Shown piece after piece: positions 16,948-25,572 of a stretch of 32,547 bases of DNA. A program made the position numbers and the translations under genes. Position 1 is the stretch's first letter. The number at the start of each line of letters is the position of its first letter. The DNA comes from Caldilineaceae bacterium (lineage in GTDB: Bacteria; Chloroflexota; Anaerolineae; Caldilineales; Caldilineaceae), in NCBI GenBank assembly GCA_022824685.1, contig JAJDZJ010000026.1, positions 1 through 32,547 on the forward strand, in the 5' to 3' direction. A model generated the notes under the pieces. It saw only the letters and a program-made list of their open reading frames with translations, did no database searches and had not been told where the DNA came from.

Positions 16948-18507
16948 ATGACCACTGCAACAAAACCGACGCGCCGACAATTCCTGCAGGGCATGGGCAT
17001 TGCGGCCACCGGCGCCGTACTCGCTGCCTGCGCCGCGCCGGTCGCGCCGGCCGGCGGCGACGGCGCTGCCATGGAAACGCCCGAAGTCTGGTTCGCCTCC
17101 GGCAATCCTTGTCCGGGCGGCGGCAACCCTGAACGAACCGCAGCCGTACAGGAGCTGATCCTCGAAGAGACCGGGGTAATGGTCAATTCCCACATTCTCC
17201 CTCCCGGCGGCGCCAGTACCGAAAAGCTCAACCTCCTCATCGCCTCCGGGACCCAGTCACTCGATCTCTTCACCGGCAACTGGCCTGACTTCAAAGGCAT
17301 CACCCTGCCCCTCGACGATCTGCTCGAAGTGCATGGAACCGACATCCTGGCCGGTCACTCCGACCTCGACTGGCGCATGATGAAGGACTTCGAGGGCACG
17401 ACCTGGGGCTATCCTCGCCTCGGACTCATGGGGCATACCCACTTCCCCTACTTCCGCTCCGACTGGCTCGCCGAAGCCGGACTCGAAGTCCCCGATTCCT
17501 GGGACGGCATGGAACACGCCTACGAAGCGATGAAGGAGAGCCACGACGAGGCCGTCATCGTCGCCATGGGCCGTCGCCACCTCATGTACAACACACTCGG
17601 CGCCTTCACCGACCACGGCTTTTCCCGCTGGATCGACCCAGCCGACAATATGCTAAAACCACCTGAACTCCAGGATGGGTACCAGGATTGGCTCGCCAAG
17701 ATGAATGAATGGTGGGAAAACGGCTGGCTCCAGCAGGAGTCCTTCGCCAACCCGGACTACCGCGCCATGCTCAAGACTCTCACAATCGGCATCTGGCTCG
17801 GCTGGTACTCCCGCATGACCATCTGGTGGGACCAGATCCGCACCGAAGCAGGTTACGAAGAGGAAGACTACGTACTCTCCCTCAAAATCACAGGACCGGC
17901 CGGTGTCGCCAAGACCAACAACGCCGGCTCCAACACTGCCTACATGATCCCGCGCAAGTCCAAGTATCCCGAGGCCATGATCAAGTACGCCAACTGGATT
18001 TACGAGGACGGACCCGATGACGTGACCAACTACCTCATCGCCTCCTGGGGCGTGCCCGGCGAAGACTGGGAATGGGTCGATAAAGAGAACAAGGTCGCCC
18101 GTCTCCACTCCGCCGGCAGCAGCGTGTGTGAAGAGAAATATTCACGCGACTTCCAGGTAACTCTGGGCCTGGGTCCGGAAACCTGGGCCACCGCGGTCAA
18201 GCTCCAGAACGATGACGGTGAGGTCGAATGGAACCGCCACTGGCAGCACATCAATACCTACTGGAACCAGTACGAGGGCGGTCGCATGCCCGTCGACTTT
18301 GACGTGCCCTACGACCGGACTGCTATTCGCGACGCCTTCCCCGGCGAGCCCGACTTCGAACGCTTCGTCGAAGAAGAGAGCATTAAGTTCATCACCGGCG
18401 CCCGGCCTATCGTCGAATGGGGCAACTTCGTTGATGAGTTGCACGGCGCCGGCCTCGACCAGTGGAGCGAACAGTACACCCAGCAGTACCGGCTATATCA
18501 CCCCTAA
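16948..18507 (+). CDS. ABC transporter solute-binding lipoprotein, Tat-exported (paralog 2)
   Basis: The second long CUT1-type solute-binding protein, 519 residues from the ATG at 16948, which has AAAGGA upstream. Its signal is TRRQFLQG with a lipobox ending LAAC (C28), again Tat plus lipid anchoring. Throughout its length it aligns with the preceding gene, including the STEKLNLLIASGTQ, GRRHLMYNTLGAFT and WLGWYSR segments and the same C-terminal QYR-YHP ending. The pair most likely arose by tandem duplication. It lies nearest the permease genes, separated by a GC-rich hairpin, and is the likelier partner of the importer. The in-frame extension back to 16843 crosses the terminator and is not used. 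Confidence 0.92.
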   Translation: MTTATKPTRRQFLQGMGIAATGAVLAACAAPVAPAGGDGAAMETPEVWFASGNPCPGGGNPERTAAVQELILEETGVMVNSHILPPGGASTEKLNLLIASGTQSLDLFTGNWPDFKGITLPLDDLLEVHGTDILAGHSDLDWRMMKDFEGTTWGYPRLGLMGHTHFPYFRSDWLAEAGLEVPDSWDGMEHAYEAMKESHDEAVIVAMGRRHLMYNTLGAFTDHGFSRWIDPADNMLKPPELQDGYQDWLAKMNEWWENGWLQQESFANPDYRAMLKTLTIGIWLGWYSRMTIWWDQIRTEAGYEEEDYVLSLKITGPAGVAKTNNAGSNTAYMIPRKSKYPEAMIKYANWIYEDGPDDVTNYLIASWGVPGEDWEWVDKENKVARLHSAGSSVCEEKYSRDFQVTLGLGPETWATAVKLQNDDGEVEWNRHWQHINTYWNQYEGGRMPVDFDVPYDRTAIRDAFPGEPDFERFVEEESIKFITGARPIVEWGNFVDELHGAGLDQWSEQYTQQYRLYHP

Positions 18508-18521
18508 CTGACGAGACCTAA

Positions 18522-18557
18522 GGGGGGAAGGGGGGCTTGCCGCCCTCCTCCCCCACC
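18522..18557 (+). other. GC-rich hairpin between binding protein and permeases
   Basis: Two G-runs (18522-18527 and 18530-18535) face a C-rich arm (18542-18557) across a short TTGC loop, forming a strong imperfect stem. No T tract follows. Such intercistronic hairpins often make binding-protein mRNA more abundant than permease mRNA. The role is inferred. Confidence 0.45.
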
Positions 18558-18585
18558 CCTCCCCTCGGCGACAGGAGGCGGACGC

Positions 18586-19578
18586 ATGCAACAGCCCCTT
18601 GGCGAACAGATCAGAGTGCGCGTGGACCAGGACGCGCCCGTCTTCAGGGAGAAACGGGGCTTCCGCGAAGCATGGCGCCAGATCAAGCGTGATCGATTCC
18701 TTTACGCCCTTGCCGCGCTTCCCCTCCTTTACTTTGTCATCTTCCGCTACCTGCCCATGGTCGGCCTCATCATCGCCTTCCAGGACTACGACCCCTTCCT
18801 TGGCATCGGCGCCATCTTCAGCATGGACAACTTTGTCGGGGTAAAGCACTTCAGGAACTTCTTCGACTCTATTTTCTTCTGGAACATCGTCCGAAATACA
18901 GTCGTGATTAGCTTCTATAAGCTTCTCTTCGGCTTTCCCCTCCCTATCATCCTCGCTCTCTTGATTAACGAAGTGCGCGTCACACTCTTCCAGCGCACTG
19001 TCCAGACCATTTCTTACCTGCCGCACTTCTTCTCCATGGTGGTCGCCGCCGGTATCGTCCGCGCCATGCTTACACCGCAGGGCGGTCTCCTCAACCAGGC
19101 CATCGTTGCTTTCGGGGGCGAAGCCCAAGCCTTTCTGACCGACCCCGCACTCTTCCGCTCCATCCTTGTCACCATGGACGTCTGGCAGCAGGCCGGTTGG
19201 AACAGCATCATCTTTCTGGCAGCCATGGCCACGATCAACCCGGAAATGTACGAGGCCGCGGCCATGGACGGCGCCAATCGCTTCCAACGAATGTGGTACG
19301 TTACCCTTCCAAGCATCTCCTTCGCAATCGTCATTATCCTCATCTTCCGTATCGGCGGAATGCTGGACGCAGGTTTCGAACAGATCCTGCTTCTCTATTC
19401 ACCCTCCGTCTACTCAGTCTCCGACATCATCGACACCTACGTCTATCGGGCCGGACTGATTGGCCGCCAATACTCCTTTGGAGCGGCAGTAGGTCTGTTC
19501 AAGTCAGTTCTGGCTCTCATCCTTATGTATATGGCAAACAAAGTAGCCCATTACTTGGGGCAGGAAGGCCTCTGGTAG
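18586..19578 (+). CDS. ABC transporter permease, LplB/UgpA-like
   Basis: An inner-membrane subunit of a CUT1 carbohydrate importer, 330 residues. A basic cytoplasmic N-terminus of about 40 residues precedes six predicted spans, beginning at about residue 41 (LYALAALPLLYFVIF). The ATPase-docking EAA loop is present as EAAAMDGANRFQRMW (starting at E223), followed by the conserved T-LPSI. The arrangement and the GMLDAGFEQILLLYSP segment match LplB-type permeases for oligosaccharides or sugar acids. AGGAGG lies nine bases before the ATG. The partner permease begins nine bases after the stop. No ATPase gene is encoded in the window, so a shared MsiK/UgpC-type ATPase elsewhere is implied. Confidence 0.93.
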   Translation: MQQPLGEQIRVRVDQDAPVFREKRGFREAWRQIKRDRFLYALAALPLLYFVIFRYLPMVGLIIAFQDYDPFLGIGAIFSMDNFVGVKHFRNFFDSIFFWNIVRNTVVISFYKLLFGFPLPIILALLINEVRVTLFQRTVQTISYLPHFFSMVVAAGIVRAMLTPQGGLLNQAIVAFGGEAQAFLTDPALFRSILVTMDVWQQAGWNSIIFLAAMATINPEMYEAAAMDGANRFQRMWYVTLPSISFAIVIILIFRIGGMLDAGFEQILLLYSPSVYSVSDIIDTYVYRAGLIGRQYSFGAAVGLFKSVLALILMYMANKVAHYLGQEGLW

Positions 19579-19587
19579 GAGAACGAT

Positions 19588-20478
19588 ATGAAACTATCTC
19601 GAGGCGAAAAGCTGTTCGACTGGATCAACATCCTGGTCCTGACCATCGTTACTCTTTTTTTTCTCGTTCCCTTTCTTTCCGTCGTGTCCACTTCTCTGGT
19701 CAGCGGAAGGGAGTACGCTCTGCGCGGGCTGTTCATACTCTACCCGCACCGGCCGGTTCTCAACTCCTATGACATGCTGCTGGGCCAGGGGTCGATTGTA
19801 ATCAACGCCTATTTTGTTACCACCGCCCGCGTGATCGTTGGAACCGCACTTGGCCTCATCTTCACATTCCCTCTCGCCTACGTACTCTCCAAACGCAGGT
19901 TATATGCCCGCGTTCCGATCACGATGTTTATCTTCTTCACCATGCTCTTTCACGGTGGCCTGATCCCCAACTTTGTCCTCATAGAAAAACTGGGGCTCCT
20001 GGACAGCTTCTGGTCAATGATCTTGCCCAACCTGATCAATCCCTGGTGGCTGCTGATCATGCGTAACTTTATGTTGGCCATACCAGAGGAGTTGGAAGAG
20101 GCAGCCATTATGGACGGCGCAAGTCCTCTGGTCGTTCTGGTGCGCGTCTACCTGCCCCTCTCCATGCCCGTCATCGCCACCATCGGCCTCTGGTACGCCG
20201 TCATGCACTGGAACTACTGGTTCGACGCGGCCATCTACATTAACGATCCCAAAAAGCTGCCCCTCCAACTGATCCTGCGCGGCATCCTCGAATACGGCAC
20301 CGGCCAGTACAGCGACTACTCCGGCCTCGCTGAAATGACCGAACTGACCGACCCGCCCCCGGCCGAATCGCTCAAGGCCGCCATGATCGTCATAACCACC
20401 CTGCCGATCCTGATGATCTACCCCTTCATCCAGCGTTATTTTGTCAAGGGCATCATGCTCGGCTCCATCAAAGGCTGA
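19588..20478 (+). CDS. ABC transporter permease, LplC/YtcP-like
   Basis: The second inner-membrane subunit of the importer, 296 residues with six predicted spans. The EAA loop is EEAAIMDGASPLVVLVRVYLPLSMP (E171 onward in that loop), the docking site for the ATPase. The N-terminal LVPFLSVVSTSLVSGREY and C-terminal QRYFVKGIMLGSIKG blocks are typical of LplC/YtcP permeases; the latter ending is shared by most members. TAGGAGA lies upstream of the ATG. The gene is nine bases after its partner and seven bases before the aldolase gene, so the three are almost certainly one transcript. Confidence 0.93.
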   Translation: MKLSRGEKLFDWINILVLTIVTLFFLVPFLSVVSTSLVSGREYALRGLFILYPHRPVLNSYDMLLGQGSIVINAYFVTTARVIVGTALGLIFTFPLAYVLSKRRLYARVPITMFIFFTMLFHGGLIPNFVLIEKLGLLDSFWSMILPNLINPWWLLIMRNFMLAIPEELEEAAIMDGASPLVVLVRVYLPLSMPVIATIGLWYAVMHWNYWFDAAIYINDPKKLPLQLILRGILEYGTGQYSDYSGLAEMTELTDPPPAESLKAAMIVITTLPILMIYPFIQRYFVKGIMLGSIKG

Positions 20479-20485
20479 TACCAAA

Positions 20486-21394
20486 ATGGACAACTCCTTC
20501 CGCGGCGCGTGGCCCGCGCTCATCACCCCTGCCTCCGCCGACGGCGGCGTCAACCTCACCGCTCTCCGCGACCTCGTCGACTACATGCTGGCCAAGCAAG
20601 TCGATGGCCTCTACGTCCTGGGCGGCACCGGCGAAGGTCTGCTCATCTCGGCTGCTGACCGCCGCAACGTCGTCGAATCCGTCATGGACCAGGTCCGCGG
20701 CCGCGTGCCCGTAATCGTCCATGTCGGCAGCATCAGCACACGCGAAGCAGCCGCGTTAGCCTGCCATTCACAGGAGAAAGGCGCCGACGGCGTCAGCTCC
20801 GTACTGCCCGTCTATATGGGAGGACTCGAAGCGACCTACCGCCACTACGGCGCCATCGCCGCCGCCGCGCCCGATCTGCCCTTCTTCCCCTACCTTTTCG
20901 GCGGCCAGATCGACGCAACCTCCCTCATGAAGGAGCTTCTCTGCCGCATCCCCAACGTGGGTGGGGCAAAGTACACTGGGCCCAACATGTACGAGATCGC
21001 CGAAATCATCGACTTGGGCGGCGACCTGCCTGCAGACCGCGGCTGGTCAATCTTTTCCGGTATGGACGAGCAGTGCATCTTCGCCGCAATGATGAAGGCC
21101 CCCGGCAACATCGGCTCCACCTTGAACGTAATGCCAGGCCCCTACCGCAAAATGCGAGAGTCCTACGAAACCGGCGACGCCGCCAAAGGAATCGCGCTAC
21201 AAAAGCAGGCCAACCGTCTCACCGTTGCCATGATCAAACACGGCGTCGGCGCCGCGCTGCGCGTCTCCATGAAAGCCCTCGGCATCGACTGCGGCCCCCT
21301 CCGCCTGCCCCAGGAGAACCCCTCTCCACAAAAGGAAGAGTGTATACTCGCCGACCTCGAAGAAGCCGGCCTGGCCGCGCTCGCCGCCATGTAA
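20486..21394 (+). CDS. dihydrodipicolinate synthase/N-acetylneuraminate lyase family aldolase
   Basis: A class I (Schiff-base) pyruvate-dependent aldolase of 302 residues. The Schiff-base lysine is K162 in GGAKYTGPNMYE, the pyruvate-carboxylate motif is GGTGE (46-50), and Y136 in FFPYLFGG occupies the catalytic tyrosine position. The GGTGE and AKYTGPN wording is closer to N-acetylneuraminate lyase and sugar-acid aldolases than to biosynthetic DapA. Lying seven bases after the permeases, it probably cleaves a sugar acid delivered by the transporter, such as sialic acid or a 2-keto-3-deoxy sugar acid. ATG 20486 is chosen because it starts at the conserved FRGAWPALITP; upstream codons overlap the permease gene. 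Confidence 0.88.
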   Translation: MDNSFRGAWPALITPASADGGVNLTALRDLVDYMLAKQVDGLYVLGGTGEGLLISAADRRNVVESVMDQVRGRVPVIVHVGSISTREAAALACHSQEKGADGVSSVLPVYMGGLEATYRHYGAIAAAAPDLPFFPYLFGGQIDATSLMKELLCRIPNVGGAKYTGPNMYEIAEIIDLGGDLPADRGWSIFSGMDEQCIFAAMMKAPGNIGSTLNVMPGPYRKMRESYETGDAAKGIALQKQANRLTVAMIKHGVGAALRVSMKALGIDCGPLRLPQENPSPQKEECILADLEEAGLAALAAM

Positions 21395-21460
21395 CGCCCC
21401 CCACCCCGCCGCGCCCCCATACCCCCTCCCCGCGAAACCTACATTCCCCTCAAACCCCCT

Positions 21461-21533
21461 GTAGGGGCGCCCCTTGTGGGCGCCCTCTAGCTTACTCACC
21501 CTTACCTCCGCTCCACGGCGCATCTCCGCCCCA
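21461..21533 (+). repeat. dispersed GTGGGCGCCCTC repeat, copy 2, with hairpin
   Basis: GGGCGCCC occurs twice (21465-21472 and 21478-21485) around a 5-nt loop, giving a perfect 8-bp stem. GTGGGCGCCCTC (21476-21487), a 28-bp spacer and CGGCGCAT (21516-21523) repeat the arrangement at 12482-12529. It lies after the aldolase gene and could also act as a transcription barrier. Confidence 0.65.
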
Positions 21534-21552
21534 TCCCCCTCCGCACGCGGTT

Positions 21553-21581
21553 TTGACCAATCAATCCCTATAGCGTAGCAT
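21553..21581 (+). promoter_or_regulatory. promoter of the pyrFE-pyrD operon
   Basis: TTGACC (21553-21558) and TAGCAT (21576-21581) are separated by 17 bp. The inferred leader is about 80 nt. No PyrR-binding loop or attenuator was recognised in it. Confidence 0.55.
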
Positions 21582-21670
21582 TGAATCTACCGAACGGCGC
21601 CGCGCTCAGCCCGCCGCGCGCCTGCCGCGAACAGACGCGTCGCACATCCCTGCCATAGAGAGGACCAACC

Positions 21671-23182
21671 ATGTCCTTCTTCGACAAGCTGGAAGCAGCT
21701 GCACGCCGCAACAATACGCTCCTCTGCGTCGGGCTCGACCCAACCCCCGAAGCCTGCCCTGACCGCTTCCTTGCCGAATCCGGCGCCCCCTCCGAAGAGA
21801 CTCTGGACCCAAAGGACAGTACATGCCAGGCCCTGCTGGCCTGGAACCGGTCCGTCATCGAAACTACCGCCGACCTCGTCTGCTGTTATAAACCCAACAT
21901 CGCCTTCTACGAAGCCCTCGGCCAGCCCGGCATGGCCCTCCTGCGCGCGACCATCGCCGCCATTCCCAAGGACATCCCCGTGCTCCTCGACGCCAAGCGC
22001 GGCGACGTCGGCTCCACCGCCGCCGCCTACGCCCGCGCCTGCTTCGAAGAGCTCGGCGCAGACGCCGTCACCCTCAGCCCCTACCTCGGCCAGGACAGCA
22101 TCGCCCCCTTCGCTGCATACCCCGACAAAGGACTGTTCGTACTCTGCCACACATCCAATTCCACCGCCGGCGTCTTCCAAAATCTGATCGCCCGTAACGG
22201 GCAAGACCAGGGCGAAGAGGGCCCCCTCTATCTGCGCGTGGCCGAACAAGCTGTAGGCTGGTCTCCCGCCGTAGGCCTCGTCGTCGGCTCAACCTACCCC
22301 CAGGCCCTCGCCGGCGTCCGCGCCGTCGCGCCCGACACGTGGCTGCTCGCCCCCGGAATCGGCGCGCAAGGGGGAGACGTCGAAGCGGCCCTTTCCGCCG
22401 GTCTTCGCGCCGACGGGCTCGGCGTCCTCATCGCCGCTACCCGCAGCGTCACCCAGGCCGAAGACCCGCGCCAGGCCGCAGCCAGCATTCAGCACGGCAT
22501 CAACGCCGCCCGCGCCCAGCTGTCAGCGCAGTCGTGCGCCGCGGAGGCCTCCCCCACCCCGCAAACGCCTTCAATCCCGGTCCGTCACAGGGAGCTGATC
22601 ATCGGCCTCGCTGAACTCGGCGCGCTGCAGTTTGGCGACTTTACGCTCGCTAGCGGCAAACGCTCCTCCATGTACGTGGACCTCCGCCTCCTCGTAAGCG
22701 ACCCCGGACTGATGCAGGCAGCAGCCCGCGCCTATGCTAAAGAACTGGACGCGCTGCAAGTCGACCGCATCGCCGGCATCCCCTACGCTGCCCTGCCAAT
22801 CGGCATGGCTGTTTCCCTGGCCAGCGGCCGTCCCCTCATCTACAATCGCAAAGAGAGCAAGAGCCACGGCCTCGGCAAGGACATCGAAGGCCTGTGGAAG
22901 CCCAGCGAACGCGTCGTCATCATCGAAGACGTGATCACCACCGGCGGCAGCATCATCAGCTCAGTCGAACTCTTCCGCGCCGCCGGCCTTATTGTCGAAG
23001 ATGCAATTGTGTTGCTGGATAGACAGCAAGGAGGTGTGGAAAACCTGCGCAAGGCCGGAATCCGCGTCCACAGCGTCCTGGGACTGGGAGACGTTCTCGA
23101 TCTTCTTAGCGAGACCGGCCATATCCCCGCAGAGATTCGTCAATCGCTGGGTCTCTCCGCCCCGCTGACGAAAAACTGTTAG
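21671..23182 (+). CDS. pyrFE: bifunctional OMP decarboxylase-orotate phosphoribosyltransferase (PyrF-PyrE fusion)
   Basis: One 503-residue protein carries the last two steps of UMP synthesis. Residues 1 to about 282 are a type 2 OMP decarboxylase with K74 in CCYKPN and the catalytic DAKRGDVGST (107-116: D107, K109, D112). After an Ala/Ser/Pro linker (about 283-304) comes orotate phosphoribosyltransferase (about 305-503) with FTLASGKRSSMYVDLR, the YNRKESKSHG loop and the PRPP-binding VVIIEDVITTGGS (415-427). The order is PyrF then PyrE, the reverse of animal and plant UMP synthase. A good AGAGAGGA site precedes the ATG. pyrD follows 33 bp downstream. Fusion should allow orotidylate to pass between the active sites. 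Confidence 0.95.
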   Translation: MSFFDKLEAAARRNNTLLCVGLDPTPEACPDRFLAESGAPSEETLDPKDSTCQALLAWNRSVIETTADLVCCYKPNIAFYEALGQPGMALLRATIAAIPKDIPVLLDAKRGDVGSTAAAYARACFEELGADAVTLSPYLGQDSIAPFAAYPDKGLFVLCHTSNSTAGVFQNLIARNGQDQGEEGPLYLRVAEQAVGWSPAVGLVVGSTYPQALAGVRAVAPDTWLLAPGIGAQGGDVEAALSAGLRADGLGVLIAATRSVTQAEDPRQAAASIQHGINAARAQLSAQSCAAEASPTPQTPSIPVRHRELIIGLAELGALQFGDFTLASGKRSSMYVDLRLLVSDPGLMQAAARAYAKELDALQVDRIAGIPYAALPIGMAVSLASGRPLIYNRKESKSHGLGKDIEGLWKPSERVVIIEDVITTGGSIISSVELFRAAGLIVEDAIVLLDRQQGGVENLRKAGIRVHSVLGLGDVLDLLSETGHIPAEIRQSLGLSAPLTKNC

Positions 23183-23215
23183 CTGAGCTATCTGTTGAGT
23201 AGAGGGTAAGTCGAG

Positions 23216-24214
23216 TTGAGCGAGGATCTTCCCAACCTGTCGGTCACGTTTTTGGACCGCGAACTACACTCTCCGCTCGTCCTGGCAAGCGGCATCTGGG
23301 GCACAACCGTCAGCCTTCTTGAGCGGGCCGCGAATGAAGGCTGCGGCGCTGTCACCGCCAAGAGCTGCGGCCCCGAACCCCGCCGCGGTCACGTCAACCC
23401 CTCCTGCATCGACTGGGGCGGCGGCCTGCTCAATGCAATCGGTCTGGCAAATCCAGGCGTCGAAGAGGAAATCGGCCTGCTCCTTGAGGCAAAAGCCCGC
23501 CTCCAGCCGCGCGGCGTCGCTGTCATCGCCAGCATCTTCGCCGGAACCGCCGCGGGGTTCGGGAACGTCGCCCGCCGCGTCGCCACCGCCCAGCCCGACT
23601 TCATCGAAGTCAACATCTCCTGTCCCAACGTCGAAGACAGCTTCGGCGAGCCCTTCGCCGCAAGCGCCGACTCCGCCGCCGCCGTCACCGGCTTCGTCAA
23701 GGAGGCCGTCGCCGGCAGCGCCATTCCCGTAATCGTAAAACTCGCGCCAAACGTCCCCAGCGTCGGTCGTATCGCCCAGGCGGCAGTGCATGCCGGCGCA
23801 GATGCCCTCTGCGCCGTCAACACCATGCCCGGCCTCGTCCTCGATCCATTCAGCGGCCAGCCCGTCCTCGCCAATCGCAGCGGCGGCATCAGCGGCCCCG
23901 CCCTCAAACCCATCGCACTCAAAGCCGTTTACGACGCTCGCAAAGCCTGCCCTCGCACACCCATCATCGGCGTCGGCGGCGTCAACAACGGCCAGGACGC
24001 GGTCGAAATGCTCATGGCCGGCGCCACCGTCGTCGGCGTTGGCAGCGCCATATATCTCCGCGGGCCCGACGCCATCAGCCTTATCCGCGCCGAGCTGAAA
24101 CAGTGGATGGCCGCCCAGAATGTCGCCCGCATCGCCGACCTCCAGGACCGCGCCCACACTGAACTCCTCTACGCATCGTCACCCGCCGCGCCGCCCGTGC
24201 CCTACGCCTCCTGA
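23216..24214 (+). CDS. pyrD: dihydroorotate dehydrogenase, class 1-type
   Basis: An FMN enzyme oxidising dihydroorotate to orotate, 332 residues. The active-site loop is [10 protein letters not shown] with C136, and cysteine as base marks a class 1 enzyme. LASGIWGT (23-30), [16 protein letters not shown] (47-62), KLAPNV, the [17 protein letters not shown] block and GVGGVNN are all as expected. The wording is closest to the 1B (NAD-linked) type, but no electron-transfer subunit PyrK lies next to it. The start is TTG, with GAGGGTAAG upstream, and matches the conserved N-terminus. It is co-directional with pyrFE and probably in the same transcript. Its 3' end faces queA across a bidirectional hairpin. 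Confidence 0.93.
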   Translation: MSEDLPNLSVTFLDRELHSPLVLASGIWGTTVSLLERAANEGCGAVTAKSCGPEPRRGHVNPSCIDWGGGLLNAIGLANPGVEEEIGLLLEAKARLQPRGVAVIASIFAGTAAGFGNVARRVATAQPDFIEVNISCPNVEDSFGEPFAASADSAAAVTGFVKEAVAGSAIPVIVKLAPNVPSVGRIAQAAVHAGADALCAVNTMPGLVLDPFSGQPVLANRSGGISGPALKPIALKAVYDARKACPRTPIIGVGGVNNGQDAVEMLMAGATVVGVGSAIYLRGPDAISLIRAELKQWMAAQNVARIADLQDRAHTELLYASSPAAPPVPYAS

Positions 24215-24255
24215 AGCCTCCGGCGCCCACCCCGCCGGCGTCGCCGCAAACTCTC

Positions 24256-24281
24256 ATGACCTAAGTCGCCTGCCAGGTCAT
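24256..24281. terminator. hairpin between convergent pyrD and queA
   Basis: A perfect 7-bp stem, ATGACCT/AGGTCAT, with a 12-nt loop lies in the 80-bp gap between the two convergent stop codons. It has no T tract in either direction, so termination strength is uncertain. Confidence 0.45.
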
Positions 24282-24294
24282 ATCGCGCCCGAGC

Positions 24295-25380
24295 TCACAG
24301 GATCAACATCGCGTCGCCAAAACTGAAGAAGCGATACCCTTCGGCCTTGGCAACTTCATAAGTTCGCATCAACATCCGGCGTCCCGCGTCAAGGTCCTGC
24401 GGGTGCGCCTGCCCCACAAACGCGCTCACAAGCATCAGCAGCGACGAACGCGGCAAATGAAAGTTCGTCAACAAGGCGTCCACCGCCCTGAACCGGTAAC
24501 CCGGAAAAATGAACAGATCGACTTCGCCCGTATAGGACACAACCCCAATCCCGTTCACCTTCGCCCCGTAAGGATCCAGCCCGGCCGCAGACGTGGCGCA
24601 ATACTCCAACACCCGTGTCGACGTTGTCCCCACCGCAAAAACGCGTCCCCCCTGCTCAATGGCCGCGTTGACCGCTTCTGCAGTTCCCGCCGTCAACTCT
24701 GCCCACTCCCGATGAATCTGATGGTCTGCCACCTTCTCCGCCGTCACCGGACCAAACGTGTCCAACCCGACGTGCAATGTCGTCGTTTCCCATGACACAC
24801 CCTTTGCGCGCAACCTCTGCAGCACCTCCGGTGTGAAATGCAGACCCGCCGTCGGCGCCGCGACACTCCCCTCCGCCCGGCTGTAAACCGTCTGATACCT
24901 CCCCTCCCCACCGGCATAATCGTTGATGTACGGCGGCAATGGCAACTCGCCTAACTCGCCCAGCATTTCCCCAATCGGCACGGAGAATCGTGCCTCGCGC
25001 AGCCCGCCCGCGCCCTCTGAGACAATCTCCGCGTCAATCGGGCCGCCATCCAGTCTCACCCTCGCCCCAACATGCAATCCCCGCCCCCGCGCCAAACAAC
25101 GCCATGCGCGACCAGTTTCGTCCAGCTTGCGCAACAGAAATATCTCCACCGCCCCGCCCGTAGGCTTATGCCCCCGCAGCCGCGCCGGAACGACCCGGCT
25201 GTCGTTCGCCACCAGCACGTCCCCGGCTCGCACGAAGTCGGCGATCTCGCCAAAAACACGGTGTTCAATGCGACCGGACGCCCGGTCCAGAACGAGTAGC
25301 CGGCTTCTGTCCCGCGGTTCCGCAGGCCGCTGCGCGATAAAACGCTTCGGCAAATCGTAGTCGAAAAGTTCAGTTCTCAT
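24295..25380 (-). CDS. queA: S-adenosylmethionine:tRNA ribosyltransferase-isomerase QueA
   Basis: It transfers and isomerises the ribosyl group of SAM onto 7-aminomethyl-7-deazaguanine at tRNA position 34, making epoxyqueuosine. The 361-residue product is full length. Family blocks run in order: FDYDLPKRFIAQRPAEPRDRSRLLVLDR near the N-terminus, DVLVANDSRVVPARL, PLPPYI, SVAAPTAGLHFTPEVL, VGLDTFGPV, GTTSTRVLE, and LLTNFHLPRSSLLMLVSAF near the end. The ATG at 25380 directly precedes the conserved start; the frame is open to 25992 but the extension overlaps another gene. No strong ribosome site is seen. It is the only gene on the - strand. No other queuosine gene is adjacent. Confidence 0.95.
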   Translation of the reverse strand: MRTELFDYDLPKRFIAQRPAEPRDRSRLLVLDRASGRIEHRVFGEIADFVRAGDVLVANDSRVVPARLRGHKPTGGAVEIFLLRKLDETGRAWRCLARGRGLHVGARVRLDGGPIDAEIVSEGAGGLREARFSVPIGEMLGELGELPLPPYINDYAGGEGRYQTVYSRAEGSVAAPTAGLHFTPEVLQRLRAKGVSWETTTLHVGLDTFGPVTAEKVADHQIHREWAELTAGTAEAVNAAIEQGGRVFAVGTTSTRVLEYCATSAAGLDPYGAKVNGIGVVSYTGEVDLFIFPGYRFRAVDALLTNFHLPRSSLLMLVSAFVGQAHPQDLDAGRRMLMRTYEVAKAEGYRFFSFGDAMLIL

Positions 25381-25461
25381 TCTGAATGCGCTTGGTACGA
25401 GCTGCCGGCTCTCTTTGGGGCCTGCTCGCCTTTCCCCAATCCGCCAGGTAGTAGAAGCAAT

Positions 25462-25491
25462 TTCACTTGGTTTTAACACAGGTGATAGAAT
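25462..25491 (+). promoter_or_regulatory. promoter of the penicillin-acylase-like gene
   Basis: TGATAGAAT (25483-25491) is an extended -10 element, with a weak TTCACT -35 (25462-25467) 18 bp before TAGAAT. It lies in the 192-bp divergent gap between queA and the acylase gene. No clear promoter was seen toward queA. Confidence 0.5.
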
Positions 25492-25572
25492 CCAGGAAGC
25501 GCGCAGCGCCAACGGCCACACCCTCCACCTAGCCCAAAGCAAGGCAAAGTGATACGCAACAGACGGGAGCAA

